A model generated the notes under the pieces. The model had not been told where the DNA came from, ran no database searches, and was given only the letters and a program-made list of their open reading frames with translations. Shown here piece by piece: positions 9,345-20,119 of a stretch of DNA of 59,202 bases. Positions within the stretch are counted from its first letter, which is position 1. Every line of letters starts with the position of its first letter. Source of the DNA: Isotricha intestinalis (Eukaryota > Ciliophora > Litostomatea > Vestibuliferida > Isotrichidae). Where the stretch lies: NCBI GenBank assembly GCA_023807065.1, contig JAJJLU010000381.1, forward strand, positions 1-59,202. The letters run 5' to 3'. Both the position numbers and the translations under genes were made by a program.

Positions 9345-11465
9345 ATGAACGAAATAAGAAAGGAAGAAAAAAAGGAAAACGAAGATGATGTTTTAATATC
9401 AAAAAAAGAAAATGAAAAAGAAATTTCCTTACCTAATATAGAGAAAGAAATAACATGTTCTGATTTTTTTAAGAACTCTCCATTAATACTATTAATATTA
9501 AAAATATTTTTATTTTCAGAAGGGAAATTAATGAGAATATTTGCACAAATAGGAGATTTATATTTTTGTATTTTAGTGACAAATTTTTATGTAGAAATTG
9601 TAATAATATTACTTTGTGCTTGTGTAGATTCATCATTTATATTAATATTATTAGGAATTATATCTTCATTTACTTTTGCTTGTTTAATGAGAAATCCTAC
9701 TACAATTGCTTTTTGGGAACTTTGTCAATTTAAATGGATTAAATGTTTAAATCCTTTCGAAACTTTAACTGATTTATTTAATATTAAATTTAGTAAAAGT
9801 TATCAAAGAAATATTAGCTATATTGTTCATGGTTATTTTGGTATTTGCTTTTGGCTTTATTTAATCGCTTTAGTCACCATGGGAAGTAATAATGGATTGT
9901 TTTTAGATATTGTTAATTTAAATTTATTGGTTATTATTCCTTTCTTAAAATTTATTTTGTTATATTTTTGTTATGTTGTTATTTCTATTAAAAATTTATT
10001 CACTAGATATGTTAAAAAAGATAAAACTATTAATGATCCTTTTAAATTTTGGATGGCTTTAAATAATATATCAAATCAATCACATGATATTGTTATTCAT
10101 TGTGGTGATGCCACATTAGAAATATCAATTTATACTTTAGTAAAGTTATTTTTTATAATATTAAGCTATATTTATATAATAATATTATTTTGTGTAAAAG
10201 GTTTTAGTATATCAGGTTTTTTTCTGATAACAATAATATGGTTATTTTCCTCAATTATATCATTAGAAATATCAACTCCATTTTGGATAATTAATAAAAT
10301 TCAACGTTGGTATTATAAATACAAAGGAAAAATAGATATTGAAAGAGAGAAAGAATATAAAGAATTAAATAAAAGATTTAAAGGATTTATTTATTGGAAT
10401 ATATTAGGAATATTATTAGGTATTATAATAATATTTGCATGTTTATTTGTTTCTATTGTTATTGGTGAAAGAGGATTTGATACAGCTTCAAGAAGATTTA
10501 ATAAAAGACAAACTTTCACTTTAACAAATTGGGAAAAAGAAAGTATAGAAGAATCAAAAAAAATAAAAAGTGCAGTTTGCTTAACATCAATATATGAGAT
10601 AAATTTACTTAAATTAGCATCATTAGCCCAAGCGGCATATTTAAATGATACAAATAATATGATAAAATATTATAATCAAACAATATTTTCAGAAGGAAAA
10701 GAAATAATTCAAAATATGAGATTATTAACAAATAAAGGTAATGATGCTGTAATATTAAGAACAGATATTGATATTCCAGGAGATAAAGAAGTGACAGTAT
10801 TTTCAATAAGAGGAAGTAGAACAAATTTAGATTGGTGGTTAGATTTAGAAGTATTTTCTTCATCAGCAATGTTTTCTTTAGTAAGATATATTCCTTTAAT
10901 AAGTAAATTTGAATCAATAACATCAAAAACAATATCATTTTTATTAACATTACCATTGAGAACATTAGAAAAAATAACATTATTTAAAAAATATATTGAT
11001 ACATTATCAAATGCAATAGATAATGAATTAAAGGAAATAAATAATACAAGATATATAATTTTCACAGGTCATTCATTAGGAGGAGGATTAGCAAAATATA
11101 TGGGAATAAAATATAATATGGAATCATTATCAATTAGTGGACCTGGTATTTCTCCTTTGGAATATAAATTTATGAATAATCATGATTATAATAGATATTT
11201 TAAAGCTAATTTTTTAGATATTGTTCCTGATAATGATTTAATTCCTAGATTGGAAAGCTCTGGTGGTGTAAGGTATAGAGTCATTTGTGAAGAAGGATTC
11301 ATTGCTTGTCATAAAATTGATAGAACTATTTGTATGATAGGAGCCATGTGCAGGGAAGAATATTTAACTGGTGATATGTGTATGGGAATTTTTGGAAAAA
11401 AAGATTATTTGGAAATGAGAAATGCATCTGGAGTTAAAAATGATATTCCTGAAATTTATAAATGA
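9345..11465 (+). CDS. Membrane-anchored class 3 lipase
   Basis: The 706-residue protein has at least six hydrophobic segments in its first two thirds (roughly residues 55-130, 165-215, 255-305 and 345-370), then a C-terminal alpha/beta-hydrolase domain. The nucleophile elbow is GHSLGG at about residue 575. A likely acid residue lies in IVPDNDLIP. A Cys-His-rich segment follows (ACHKIDRTICMIGAMC) that could supply the catalytic His. The combination of an N-terminal polytopic membrane region and a class 3 lipase domain is like the membrane diacylglycerol-lipase type, so an acylglycerol is a reasonable substrate (inference). The gene ends with TGA, which shows that TGA is a stop here. Confidence 0.8.
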   Translation: MNEIRKEEKKENEDDVLISKKENEKEISLPNIEKEITCSDFFKNSPLILLILKIFLFSEGKLMRIFAQIGDLYFCILVTNFYVEIVIILLCACVDSSFILILLGIISSFTFACLMRNPTTIAFWELCQFKWIKCLNPFETLTDLFNIKFSKSYQRNISYIVHGYFGICFWLYLIALVTMGSNNGLFLDIVNLNLLVIIPFLKFILLYFCYVVISIKNLFTRYVKKDKTINDPFKFWMALNNISNQSHDIVIHCGDATLEISIYTLVKLFFIILSYIYIIILFCVKGFSISGFFLITIIWLFSSIISLEISTPFWIINKIQRWYYKYKGKIDIEREKEYKELNKRFKGFIYWNILGILLGIIIIFACLFVSIVIGERGFDTASRRFNKRQTFTLTNWEKESIEESKKIKSAVCLTSIYEINLLKLASLAQAAYLNDTNNMIKYYNQTIFSEGKEIIQNMRLLTNKGNDAVILRTDIDIPGDKEVTVFSIRGSRTNLDWWLDLEVFSSSAMFSLVRYIPLISKFESITSKTISFLLTLPLRTLEKITLFKKYIDTLSNAIDNELKEINNTRYIIFTGHSLGGGLAKYMGIKYNMESLSISGPGISPLEYKFMNNHDYNRYFKANFLDIVPDNDLIPRLESSGGVRYRVICEEGFIACHKIDRTICMIGAMCREEYLTGDMCMGIFGKKDYLEMRNASGVKNDIPEIYK

Positions 11466-11613
11466 GATTTTTTTATTATTTTTTTCTATTTAAATTGTTT
11501 TTTTTATGTTTTTTTATAAGAATTAAATATGAAGGCTTTAAATAATTAATAAAAAAATCTAAATTTATTTTTTTTAATATTTAAAAAATAATATAGTATA
11601 AATCGAAAAAATA

Positions 11614-12552
11614 ATGGAAGATTTTATTGAAGAATCAAATTTTGTAGTATTATATTCAAAAGCTTTTAATTATGATATTGATTCAATGACAAATTATTTT
11701 GAAAATCCTTTAAATGTGTGTAATGCTCCAATGAAAAACCAATATTTTTATTTTTATTCTGAAGGAAATGAATCTTTTTTAAAAACTGAAGGTTATGTGA
11801 AAAGAAATAATATGTTATATTCTGTAATATATCAATTAGGAGATTTAATTAAAACTCCTTTTAAGCATTATAGATTTTATAAAGTGAAAAATTGGAATGG
11901 TAATGAAATAAAATTTGATGTATTTTTTGTAAATTATTTTTATCAGAATACTTGTGAAAATCAAACTGTTGTATATAAAATTATAAGTACAAATTATAGT
12001 AATGATGAAGAAAAAAAAATTTATAATGATTTTCTTAATTCAGTAAAATTTTTAAATTATGATGAAATTTATATAAAAGGAATTGAATATATGATTCAAG
12101 ATAAAAATTTAATGAATGAAATTCGTTATTCAATATTACTTAAAAATAGTAAAGCTGAAGAAGTATTTAATTATATTAAAGGAGAAAAATTATATATTGA
12201 ATTATTTAAAGGTGATAATTTAGATTTAAAAATTAATGGTGAAATTGGTAATGAAGGAGTTTCATTAAATGTATATGATAAAGAAGGAGTATTAAATACT
12301 CAATATGTTTTTGAGAAAGAAATTATTTTAAATGATGAATTTTCTATTATTTTTACTAAAGATTATAGTAAAAATTCTCAAATTTTTCAAAAATTTTATG
12401 TTAAAGTTTATAAAATTAATGATAATAATTGTTTTTTATATATTAAAAAAGAAATTCATAATATTGTCACTTATGATAAGCTAAATCTTTTGAAATATAT
12501 ATTTTTAGCTTATTTTAAAAAAATAAGAGATAAATTTGAAGAGAAAGATTAA
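11614..12552 (+). CDS. Unknown protein, possibly START/SRPBCC-like
   Basis: This is a 312-residue soluble protein with no signal peptide or membrane segment. I do not recognise a motif. Alternating strands and a C-terminal helix, with a strand-rich segment repeated loosely in the two halves, could fit two lipid-binding START/SRPBCC-like folds, but that is a guess from pattern alone. It follows the lipase on the same strand by 148 bases, which may be chance. Confidence 0.55.
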   Translation: MEDFIEESNFVVLYSKAFNYDIDSMTNYFENPLNVCNAPMKNQYFYFYSEGNESFLKTEGYVKRNNMLYSVIYQLGDLIKTPFKHYRFYKVKNWNGNEIKFDVFFVNYFYQNTCENQTVVYKIISTNYSNDEEKKIYNDFLNSVKFLNYDEIYIKGIEYMIQDKNLMNEIRYSILLKNSKAEEVFNYIKGEKLYIELFKGDNLDLKINGEIGNEGVSLNVYDKEGVLNTQYVFEKEIILNDEFSIIFTKDYSKNSQIFQKFYVKVYKINDNNCFLYIKKEIHNIVTYDKLNLLKYIFLAYFKKIRDKFEEKD

Positions 12553-12929
12553 ATAAATATTATCTTAATTTTGTAAATATTTGCTAAATAAAATTGGTTG
12601 AATAATTTGATTAAAAATTATATTTACTCATAATTTTTAAAAATTTATTAATTATTAAATGTCAAAGTTTTTCAAGTTAAATATTTTAATTTAATAATAA
12701 TATTTATTTATATTTTTTTTAAAGATATATTTTTTAGTCTATAGTTTTTTCAATATTTTTTAAATAGAAAAAATATTCAAAATATTATATGAATTTTTTA
12801 TATTATATTAATTAATAATAAATTTAATATATAACAATTAAAAATAATCTTCATTTAAAAAAAATCTGAAAAAAATTATAAAACCTCCAAAATAAAAATA
12901 AAAAAATATATCAAAAAAAATTTTTTAAA
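12553..12929. other. Intergenic spacer, AT-rich
   Basis: This is 377 bases of almost pure A/T between two plus-strand genes. It must hold the 3' UTR of one and the promoter of the next. I see no open frame, RNA gene or notable repeat. Confidence 0.5.
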
Positions 12930-15900
12930 ATGCTAACAATAAACAACGAGAAAATAGCACTAGATGAAAAAGACTTTACAAAGATAAAAGTATTATGTGA
13001 TTTTCTATTTTTTGATCAATACAAAAACTCAGCATCTTTTCCTCGATTCCAACATGCATTTGCACCATTAGTAAAAAACACAGAAATAGATTTATTTGAA
13101 GCTTTTAAAAAATTATGTGGAGAAAAAAAAAAATATTTAACATTTGGAAGAATATTAAATTCATTTCTTTTGAATTCAAAAAAAGAAAAAAATGATGAAA
13201 GTCAAATGTTTTTGAAAACAATAATGGATGATAAAATAATTAAAAATGAAGAAGAAGAATCAGGAATTCAATATGAAAATGCAATAAGATATTCAACAAA
13301 GCAAGGAAACTTACGTAATTTTGTATCAAAAATCTGTGTAATAACAGATGAAAATCAGGAGAATATAAAAGGATTAAGAATATATTATGATGATTTTTTT
13401 AAGAACGATTTATTTTTTAATAAAAGAGGAGAAAAATATTTAATTCCAATGGAATTAAATTTAATAGGAGATTTAATAGAAGATAAAATAGCTGGAAGAG
13501 CAGATATGAATACAATGGATGGAATAACAAATGTATTTGGAACATATACTGATAAAATAACTTTTATAGGTTTTAAATGTAGATCTGGTAAAACTGCTTT
13601 TTATGGTAAACCTGAAGGACAACCTTTTTTTTATGGTAATATTGGTAAACATGTTAAAACTTTTAAATGCGAAGTTAAAAATGGTGTTTTAACTTCTATT
13701 TTACCTGGTTTTGTTGATGTTTTAAGAAGAAATACTTATATCGACAAAAATATTAATGAAGTTCAAAATGAAATTGATCATATTAATGATTTTATTTATG
13801 AAGAAGAATATTTAAGTGGTTTAAATGATCCTGATGAAATTAATAATAATATTAGAGTTCCTATGATTCCTGATGATTATTTCTTTGATAAATCTTTAGA
13901 AGATAAAATTAAAGGAACTGATATTAATGAAATTATTCCTGAAAATGATATTAACAAAGATTTAGGAAAATATGCTGAAAATGATAAAGAAATTGATATT
14001 GATGTTGATAAATTATTAGAAGAAGCAGAATTATATTCTAAATATAAAGAATTGAGAGAAACTCTTCAAAATCAAAAAGATTATTATTTTGAAACAGGAA
14101 AATTTGATGAAATACCACCAGATCCAAATGGAGAATATAAACATGGGGATAATATTGAAGATAAAGATATAAATTTATTTATTCAAAATCCTCAAAATTA
14201 TAATAATTTAGTTCAAGAAGTTGGTTTAAGTGTTGAAGAAGCATTAAAATCTGAAGATCCTATTAATTTAAATGATAAATTAATTGGTGAAAATAATTAT
14301 CCTGAAGTTGATACTTTAAAAAAAAAACATGTAAATTTAAGAAATAGAAATGATATGCAAAATTATTATGATAATGTTAATTCTGGTATTTTTGATAGAG
14401 TTACTAATGATTTTGATGATGAAAATATTAATATGAAATTATATAATAAAAAAGAAACAAAAGAAGAAATTGAAAAAGGAGAAAAAAAAGCAAAAGATAA
14501 TTGGAGAAAATTGTCTTTTAAATTATCTTCTAATGAAGGAATTTTTATTTTACAAACTATTGGCGCTGTTATAAGAGCAAAAAAATTAATTAAAGATGAA
14601 GAAAGTGGAAAATCAAAAATGCCAACAGAAGAAAAATTACAAATATATAAAATATTAAAAGTGAATAAACCTATTATTGATATGTTATCTAAAGCTCATA
14701 TGGAATCATTAAGAAATAAAAATGAGGAAGATAATTTAAGAAAAGAATTAGAAAATTTAAAAAATAATGTTGAATTATCAGATGAAGAAAAAAAAAATTT
14801 CAAACTCACCGAAAAACAAAAGCAATGTCTTGCATTACAAGCAGCTTCAAATGCTTTTAAAGAAAAACCAAAAGAATTAAGAGCTTCAGATTTACCTTTA
14901 ATTTCAAGTAAATTAGAAAGATTAAATGAAATGAAAAATAAAGCAAAAAATAAAAAAGAAGAAGGAATGATTAAAGAATATATGCATGAATTAACAAGAG
15001 ATAAAATTGCAATTATAAACGCAATAAAAGAAAAAAAAATAAATAATTTAAAAAGAAATAATACTGCTAAATTTAATAATATTGTAGAAGAAAATAAAAA
15101 TGAAAGAGAAAAATTAATTAAAGAAGAATCAAAACAAATTGAAAAAGCAAAAACAGAAGAAGATAATAAAAGAGAAAAAGAATTACCAAAAACAAAAGAA
15201 ATATCATTTAAGAAAATAAATATTCCTTCTGATATAAAAATATACAGAAATCAAAAATTAACAACTCCAATTTTTTCAGATGAATTATTTCCACCTATAA
15301 AAAAAAATTTATGTCCAATAAAAGAAAATGGAAGTTGGTATTTACCAAAAGGAATTAATAAAGAAGATATCAGAGGATGGGAAAAATATAAATGGACTCC
15401 TGTAAGTAATATTTTAGATACTCCAAATTATCAAGTTTATTATGATGATATAAATTCAGAAAATATTATTCAAGGAGATTTCAAAAACTGTTATTTTATA
15501 ACTGCATTATCAGCATTATCTAAATATCCAAATTTAGTAAAAAAATTATTTCTACATAAGGAAAAAACAATTGAGCATATATATGGAGTTTATTTAAGAA
15601 TAAATGGTATATGGAAATTAATATTATTAGATGATTTTGTTCCATATTATTTTGATTCTGAAGGACAATATCATTTTGTTTTTTCATCATCACATGAAAA
15701 AGAATTATGGGTAGTTTTATTAGAAAAAGCATGGGTAAAATTAATAGGAAATTATGCAAGATCAATTGAAGGTTCTCCTAATGAAGCTTTTGATGCTTTA
15801 ACTGATGCTTATACTGAAATTCTTTATGTTTCTCCTCATATTTCAGATGATATTTATAATAATTTAAATTATGGTCAAATTAATGGTTATTTATTAACTG

Positions 15901-16922
15901 CTGAAACTTCAAGTGAAGATAAAATTGAAGAATATGGTTTAGTTCCTTTTAGAGCTTATATTATTATTGAAGTTAAAGAAATTATGAATAAAAATGGGAA
16001 AGTTAAATTAATTCATTTAAAAAATTTATGGGGAAATGGAGATGAATGGTGTGGTGATTGGTGTAATTCAAGTTCTCTTTGGACTGATGATTTAAGGAAA
16101 ATTTGTAATGTTCCTGATAATAATGAAATAAATAAATTACCTACTGGAACTTTTTGGATGTCTATTGATGATTTTTGTAAATATTTTTATATTACTTATA
16201 TTACACATATTCATCCTAATTATTTTAATTCTCAAGTTAAAGTTTCTAAAGAAAATTGCTTTAATGGACCTTATGTTCATAAATTTTTTGTCAGTGAAAA
16301 TGATACTGATTGTTATATTCAATTACATCAAAAAAATCCAAAAATTACATTAAAAGATGGTACAAATATAAAACCAGTTTATGGTTATATGATATTAACA
16401 GATGAAGAAGGAAATTATATTGATAATTCCGGAAAAGGAACTTTTAATAATTGTTTAAGGATAAAATTAAATAGGGGAAATTATTATTTAGTAACAGATA
16501 TAAATTATCGTTTTTTTAATATTAAACATGGTTATAGTTTATCAATTTATTCTTCAAATCCAACAGAAATAAATGAAGGTGATGTTGATGTTAAATCACT
16601 TTTAGATGCATGTTTAATTGGTTTTTCATATAGATTAAAAAGTAAAGATATTAATGGTGCAAAATTAATTTCTACTGATGTTGGTAATTGTCCTTTAAAA
16701 GCTGCTATTTTAGATAATAGAGACGGAAATGAAGATTTATTTTTAAAAGCTAATTTAAAGAGATATGGAAATAATTCTGCTGATTTTTATTGTGAAGATG
16801 GACATGAAAAAGATACTGAAATTGTTAAAAAAGTTCCTAAAGGAGAAGTTTCTGTTATTATTGCTTATCCTTATACTAATTCTAGCTTATATGATTTAAA
16901 TATTAGTGCTCAGAAATGTTAG
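12930..16922 (+). CDS. Calpain-family protein, catalytic His replaced
   Basis: A 1330-residue protein. The N-terminal 750 residues are charged and unlike known domains, with long Lys/Glu-rich helices (about 600-750). The calpain protease core lies at about residues 790-1080. The active-site Cys region reads QGDFKNCYFITALSAL, matching the family's Q-x-x-x-x-x-C. The Asn region is LKNLWG (family RNPWG). The expected His region (family GHAY) reads GLVPFRAYII, so His is Arg. A C-terminal calpain-type beta-sandwich (about 1085-1320) follows, perhaps doubled. Without the His this is probably a catalytically dead calpain acting as a scaffold or regulator. The gene ends with TAG. Confidence 0.82.
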   Translation: MLTINNEKIALDEKDFTKIKVLCDFLFFDQYKNSASFPRFQHAFAPLVKNTEIDLFEAFKKLCGEKKKYLTFGRILNSFLLNSKKEKNDESQMFLKTIMDDKIIKNEEEESGIQYENAIRYSTKQGNLRNFVSKICVITDENQENIKGLRIYYDDFFKNDLFFNKRGEKYLIPMELNLIGDLIEDKIAGRADMNTMDGITNVFGTYTDKITFIGFKCRSGKTAFYGKPEGQPFFYGNIGKHVKTFKCEVKNGVLTSILPGFVDVLRRNTYIDKNINEVQNEIDHINDFIYEEEYLSGLNDPDEINNNIRVPMIPDDYFFDKSLEDKIKGTDINEIIPENDINKDLGKYAENDKEIDIDVDKLLEEAELYSKYKELRETLQNQKDYYFETGKFDEIPPDPNGEYKHGDNIEDKDINLFIQNPQNYNNLVQEVGLSVEEALKSEDPINLNDKLIGENNYPEVDTLKKKHVNLRNRNDMQNYYDNVNSGIFDRVTNDFDDENINMKLYNKKETKEEIEKGEKKAKDNWRKLSFKLSSNEGIFILQTIGAVIRAKKLIKDEESGKSKMPTEEKLQIYKILKVNKPIIDMLSKAHMESLRNKNEEDNLRKELENLKNNVELSDEEKKNFKLTEKQKQCLALQAASNAFKEKPKELRASDLPLISSKLERLNEMKNKAKNKKEEGMIKEYMHELTRDKIAIINAIKEKKINNLKRNNTAKFNNIVEENKNEREKLIKEESKQIEKAKTEEDNKREKELPKTKEISFKKINIPSDIKIYRNQKLTTPIFSDELFPPIKKNLCPIKENGSWYLPKGINKEDIRGWEKYKWTPVSNILDTPNYQVYYDDINSENIIQGDFKNCYFITALSALSKYPNLVKKLFLHKEKTIEHIYGVYLRINGIWKLILLDDFVPYYFDSEGQYHFVFSSSHEKELWVVLLEKAWVKLIGNYARSIEGSPNEAFDALTDAYTEILYVSPHISDDIYNNLNYGQINGYLLTAETSSEDKIEEYGLVPFRAYIIIEVKEIMNKNGKVKLIHLKNLWGNGDEWCGDWCNSSSLWTDDLRKICNVPDNNEINKLPTGTFWMSIDDFCKYFYITYITHIHPNYFNSQVKVSKENCFNGPYVHKFFVSENDTDCYIQLHQKNPKITLKDGTNIKPVYGYMILTDEEGNYIDNSGKGTFNNCLRIKLNRGNYYLVTDINYRFFNIKHGYSLSIYSSNPTEINEGDVDVKSLLDACLIGFSYRLKSKDINGAKLISTDVGNCPLKAAILDNRDGNEDLFLKANLKRYGNNSADFYCEDGHEKDTEIVKKVPKGEVSVIIAYPYTNSSLYDLNISAQKC

Positions 16923-17038
16923 TTCTTTTATTATTTAAAAATTTATTTTTTTTGGGATTTAAAATTGTATTTTATTTATTTTTTTTGGAAATAATGAAAA
17001 ATTCAATCAAAAAAAAATAATAATCAAAAAGAAAAAAA

Positions 17039-17800
17039 ATGTCTCATTTACAAATTCATGAAATTCAAACATCTCAAAGAGCAGTCAACACAGAAGAAAC
17101 GCCAATAACAAAAATAGATGAAGATGTCTCAATGAATTTAAAACTAGAGAAAAGAATAACAAAAACAATAATAACAAATATAGGAAAGAATAAAATACAA
17201 TATAAATCAATAGATCATTATGGAAATACAATTCCTTTAGGATCATCATGTATAGGATTTATATGTATAACATATGGATTTGGAATATGTAATTTATATC
17301 CAATAAATACACTTATTTTTTCTCAATTATTTTTACAAGGTTTATTTGGAATTGTTGTTCCAGGAATTTTAGAATATATTAAAGTTAGAATTACAATTGC
17401 TATAATATATTTAATCACTGGATTTTTTTTTTCTATTCAATATTTTATTTTATATTATGATCCTTTTAATTATGTTATTAATTATGATAATAATTGTTGG
17501 GTTGCTTATTATGCTTTTTGGACTCTTTTATTCTTTGTTATGACTATGTCAACTTTCAAAAGTAATTTAATTATTACTATTATTTCTGGATTATTCGTTA
17601 TTTTTAGTTTTCTCAATTTTATTGGATTTTGGACTGATTCTAAGAATACTATCAAAGTTTCTGGAGGATTTTTAATTGCTGCTGGTTTTTTATCTTTGTA
17701 TTTGACTTCTAGTCAATTACTTATGGGAGTATATCATAAATCATATTTACCTTGCTTTCCTTATGCAAAAAATAATGGAATTGATTTTGAAGAATCTTAA
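17039..17800 (+). CDS. GPR1/FUN34/YaaH-type acetate transporter family protein
   Basis: The 253-residue protein has a polar N terminus, then six hydrophobic helices from about residue 75 to 235. Just before the first helix is NTIPLG, close to the family signature NPAPLG. The helix spacing, the LEYIK segment after helix 2 and the KVSGGFLIAAGFLSLY segment late in the protein also match the acetate uptake transporter family. Members carry acetate, succinate or ammonium-coupled substrates across membranes. For an anaerobic gut eukaryote, acetate or other short-chain acid exchange would make sense (inference). Confidence 0.75.
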   Translation: MSHLQIHEIQTSQRAVNTEETPITKIDEDVSMNLKLEKRITKTIITNIGKNKIQYKSIDHYGNTIPLGSSCIGFICITYGFGICNLYPINTLIFSQLFLQGLFGIVVPGILEYIKVRITIAIIYLITGFFFSIQYFILYYDPFNYVINYDNNCWVAYYAFWTLLFFVMTMSTFKSNLIITIISGLFVIFSFLNFIGFWTDSKNTIKVSGGFLIAAGFLSLYLTSSQLLMGVYHKSYLPCFPYAKNNGIDFEES

Positions 17801-18221
17801 ATTTTTGGGTTTTTTATTTTTTTTTTTTTTTTTGTGTTAATAAAAACTCTGTTTTTTTTTTTTGTTTTTATTTTTTTGTAAAAAATAATAATAAATTATA
17901 TATAATTACACTCTAATGAATGAATGTTATATATATAAAATTTTTAATTTAACTATTTTGTTTGTTTTTAATACAATTGTGTGTATAATAAAATTATCTT
18001 CTTTTACTGAAGAAATGATAATATAAATTTCTTTCCATTTTTAAATTAATTGTAATTTATTTGAAATAATTCTTTTAAAATATTTTGGACACAAAACAAA
18101 GAGATTTAATTCTCTTTTGAAAGAAACAAAAAAAATAATAAAAAAAATAAAAAAAAGTAAAAAAATTACAAAAGAGATTTTTAAACAAAAATAAATAATA
18201 TCTTTATTACAAAAATAATAT
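17801..18221. other. Convergent intergenic region with one small hairpin
   Basis: Both flanking genes end here, so this holds two 3' UTRs. It is poly-T rich on the left and poly-A rich on the right. The one structured element is a hairpin at 18098-18117: AAAGAGA, a 6-nt loop, then TCTCTTT. Its 7-bp stem could mark a transcript end, but the evidence is weak. Confidence 0.4.
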
Positions 18222-18467
18222 TTATTCTATATTGTCAATAACTTCTTCTTCTTCTTCTACAGAATTTATAATCTCATTTAAGCCTTTATTTACTTGTTGA
18301 ATTCTTTTTTTAATAGCATCATTAGTAGCTTCAAGAGAATTTACAATTTTTTCCATTCGTTGAGTTACTTTCACAACGTTTTTTTCGGAATCTTTTTGAT
18401 CTTTTTTTAATTTTAAGGCAGAAGATAAGAAAAACAAAAATAAAATAAAAATAATAGTCGTTTTCAT
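18222..18467 (-). CDS. Small secreted coiled-coil protein
   Basis: An 81-residue protein. I chose the Met at 18467 because it begins a clean signal peptide (MKTTIIFILFLFFLSSA); an in-frame Met 15 codons upstream would bury it. The mature part is a single amphipathic, probably coiled-coil helix with a very acidic C terminus (VEEEEEVIDNIE). No family is recognised. A lumenal or secreted structural role, for example in a secretory granule, is possible but unproven. Confidence 0.55.
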   Translation of the reverse strand: MKTTIIFILFLFFLSSALKLKKDQKDSEKNVVKVTQRMEKIVNSLEATNDAIKKRIQQVNKGLNEIINSVEEEEEVIDNIE

Positions 18468-18674
18468 TTTATCTAAAAAAAAAATTATTTCTCTAAATTT
18501 ATATATTTTCAAATTATTTTAAAAATAATTCAAACATTTCATAAAAAATAATATTAAATAAAATATATATAAAAAAGAAAAAAAATAATAAATTTTATTT
18601 TACTCTTTTAAAATTTATGAAAAAAATAACACAAATAAAAAAAATTTAGAAAACACCTTTTTAAAAAAAATAAT

Positions 18675-19928
18675 TTAAATATTAAAAGAACAATAATCCA
18701 TTTCTTGCCCTTCATTTCCATTTTCAAAGAAACTATTTTTTTTGATATTTCTTTTTTTCTTTTTTCCAATTAAATATTTGATATAAAAGATTGTAAAAGA
18801 GAGAAGAAATAGAAAAGTGATAACAAAATAATAATTCAATTTATTTAACTTAACTTCTTTATGGCAAAACTCATATATTTTATCATCATCCCACAATCCT
18901 TTTAGCATTTTTTCTTTAAAATCTTCAAAAGAAGTTCTATAAATTAAATCATCATAAAGATAATAATCAACATAATATTTAGAAGCATCTGTTTCATTTT
19001 GAAATAATTTGAGATTTAAATTACTAGTATAATGAGGATAAATAATAGGAGTACCATATATTTTTCTTAAATATAAAATCATAGAAGCAATCATAATATC
19101 TTGTCCAGAATAAACTAAAATTTTAACATGATTAGTAACATTATTAATAACATCTTCCATATATTTAACAATAACTGGGAATGATCTTACAACAGCTACA
19201 TTAGATATTGTTTCATTTGTTTCTACATTAAATAAACTTACATTTCTAAATTCAATACACATTTTATATAATGATTTTGCTGGGATATGATATTCTTTCA
19301 TTAAAAATGTTAAATTTCTATAACTTTCATAATCACTTATTAATGTATCACATATTTGATGAACTCTTTCAAAATTAAATAAGAAATCATAATTTTTTTC
19401 TTCGAATAATAATTTTAATTCTTCACCAAAACTATCATTAATTTTTTTATACATTTCTTGAATAGCAGGATGTTTTTTATTATATTCTCTCATTTTTTTA
19501 TATGAAGGACAAAAATTTTCAGAAAGAAGTAAATGATTACTTTCATCTTCATCGAATAATTCAACAAATAATGAGGAAATATTTTTAACAAAAAGAGAAG
19601 GAAACATTCCTTCTAAAAAACTTTTTGCAGTTCTTTTTGTTCTTGAAGTATTAGTTGTTTTAATTCTTAATTGAGAATTCGATGTCATTGCATCTTGAAG
19701 TGTTTTATATTTTTGATGACCTTTCATTCCTAATGAGAATGCATGTGATATTCCACTTCCTGTTAATTCACCGCTCTTTTCCCAATGCATTCCAAATACA
19801 TCTGTGTATGTCTTACCATTAGAGTCGTCGAAAAAGGGAGAACGTACTCCATGACGTGTGTGCTTGAATACGAAAACAATCTTTTCTGATATTATTGTCA
19901 TGGGGAATATTAAAAAAAGGATGAACAT
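18675..19928 (-). CDS. Histidine acid phosphatase family, membrane anchored, SGQD variant
   Basis: The 417-residue protein has a signal peptide (about 1-13), a phosphatase domain, and a C-terminal membrane helix (about 360-385) with a Lys-rich cytoplasmic tail. The phospho-accepting motif is intact: RHGVRSP near residue 26. The downstream GELTGSGISHAFSLG segment also matches the clade-2 histidine phosphatase family. The second catalytic motif, normally SGHD, reads SGQD, so the His beside the proton-donating Asp is Gln. The active site would face the lumen or outside. Altered or reduced activity is likely, though the nucleophile His and the Asp remain. Confidence 0.82.
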   Translation of the reverse strand: MFILFLIFPMTIISEKIVFVFKHTRHGVRSPFFDDSNGKTYTDVFGMHWEKSGELTGSGISHAFSLGMKGHQKYKTLQDAMTSNSQLRIKTTNTSRTKRTAKSFLEGMFPSLFVKNISSLFVELFDEDESNHLLLSENFCPSYKKMREYNKKHPAIQEMYKKINDSFGEELKLLFEEKNYDFLFNFERVHQICDTLISDYESYRNLTFLMKEYHIPAKSLYKMCIEFRNVSLFNVETNETISNVAVVRSFPVIVKYMEDVINNVTNHVKILVYSGQDIMIASMILYLRKIYGTPIIYPHYTSNLNLKLFQNETDASKYYVDYYLYDDLIYRTSFEDFKEKMLKGLWDDDKIYEFCHKEVKLNKLNYYFVITFLFLLSFTIFYIKYLIGKKKKRNIKKNSFFENGNEGQEMDYCSFNI

Positions 19929-20119
19929 TTTTTTTTTTAATTTTTTGAGTTTAGTTTTTATATTTTTTAAGGAATTATTGGGAAAAGGATTTTAATAATT
20001 TTTATTTAAAAATTTTTTTGATTTTATTTTTTTTTTGGAATTTTAATTAATATATAAATCAATTAATAAATTAGATAATAAATTATATACAATCAATTTT
20101 ATTTATATATATTAAATTA

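Noticed and set aside
5130..12580. TGTAAATA sites (two near 5137-5160, one at 6859, one at 12572) as targets of the PUF protein
   Set aside because: In sequence this AT-rich the 8-mer is expected several times per window by chance, and only some lie in likely 3' UTRs.
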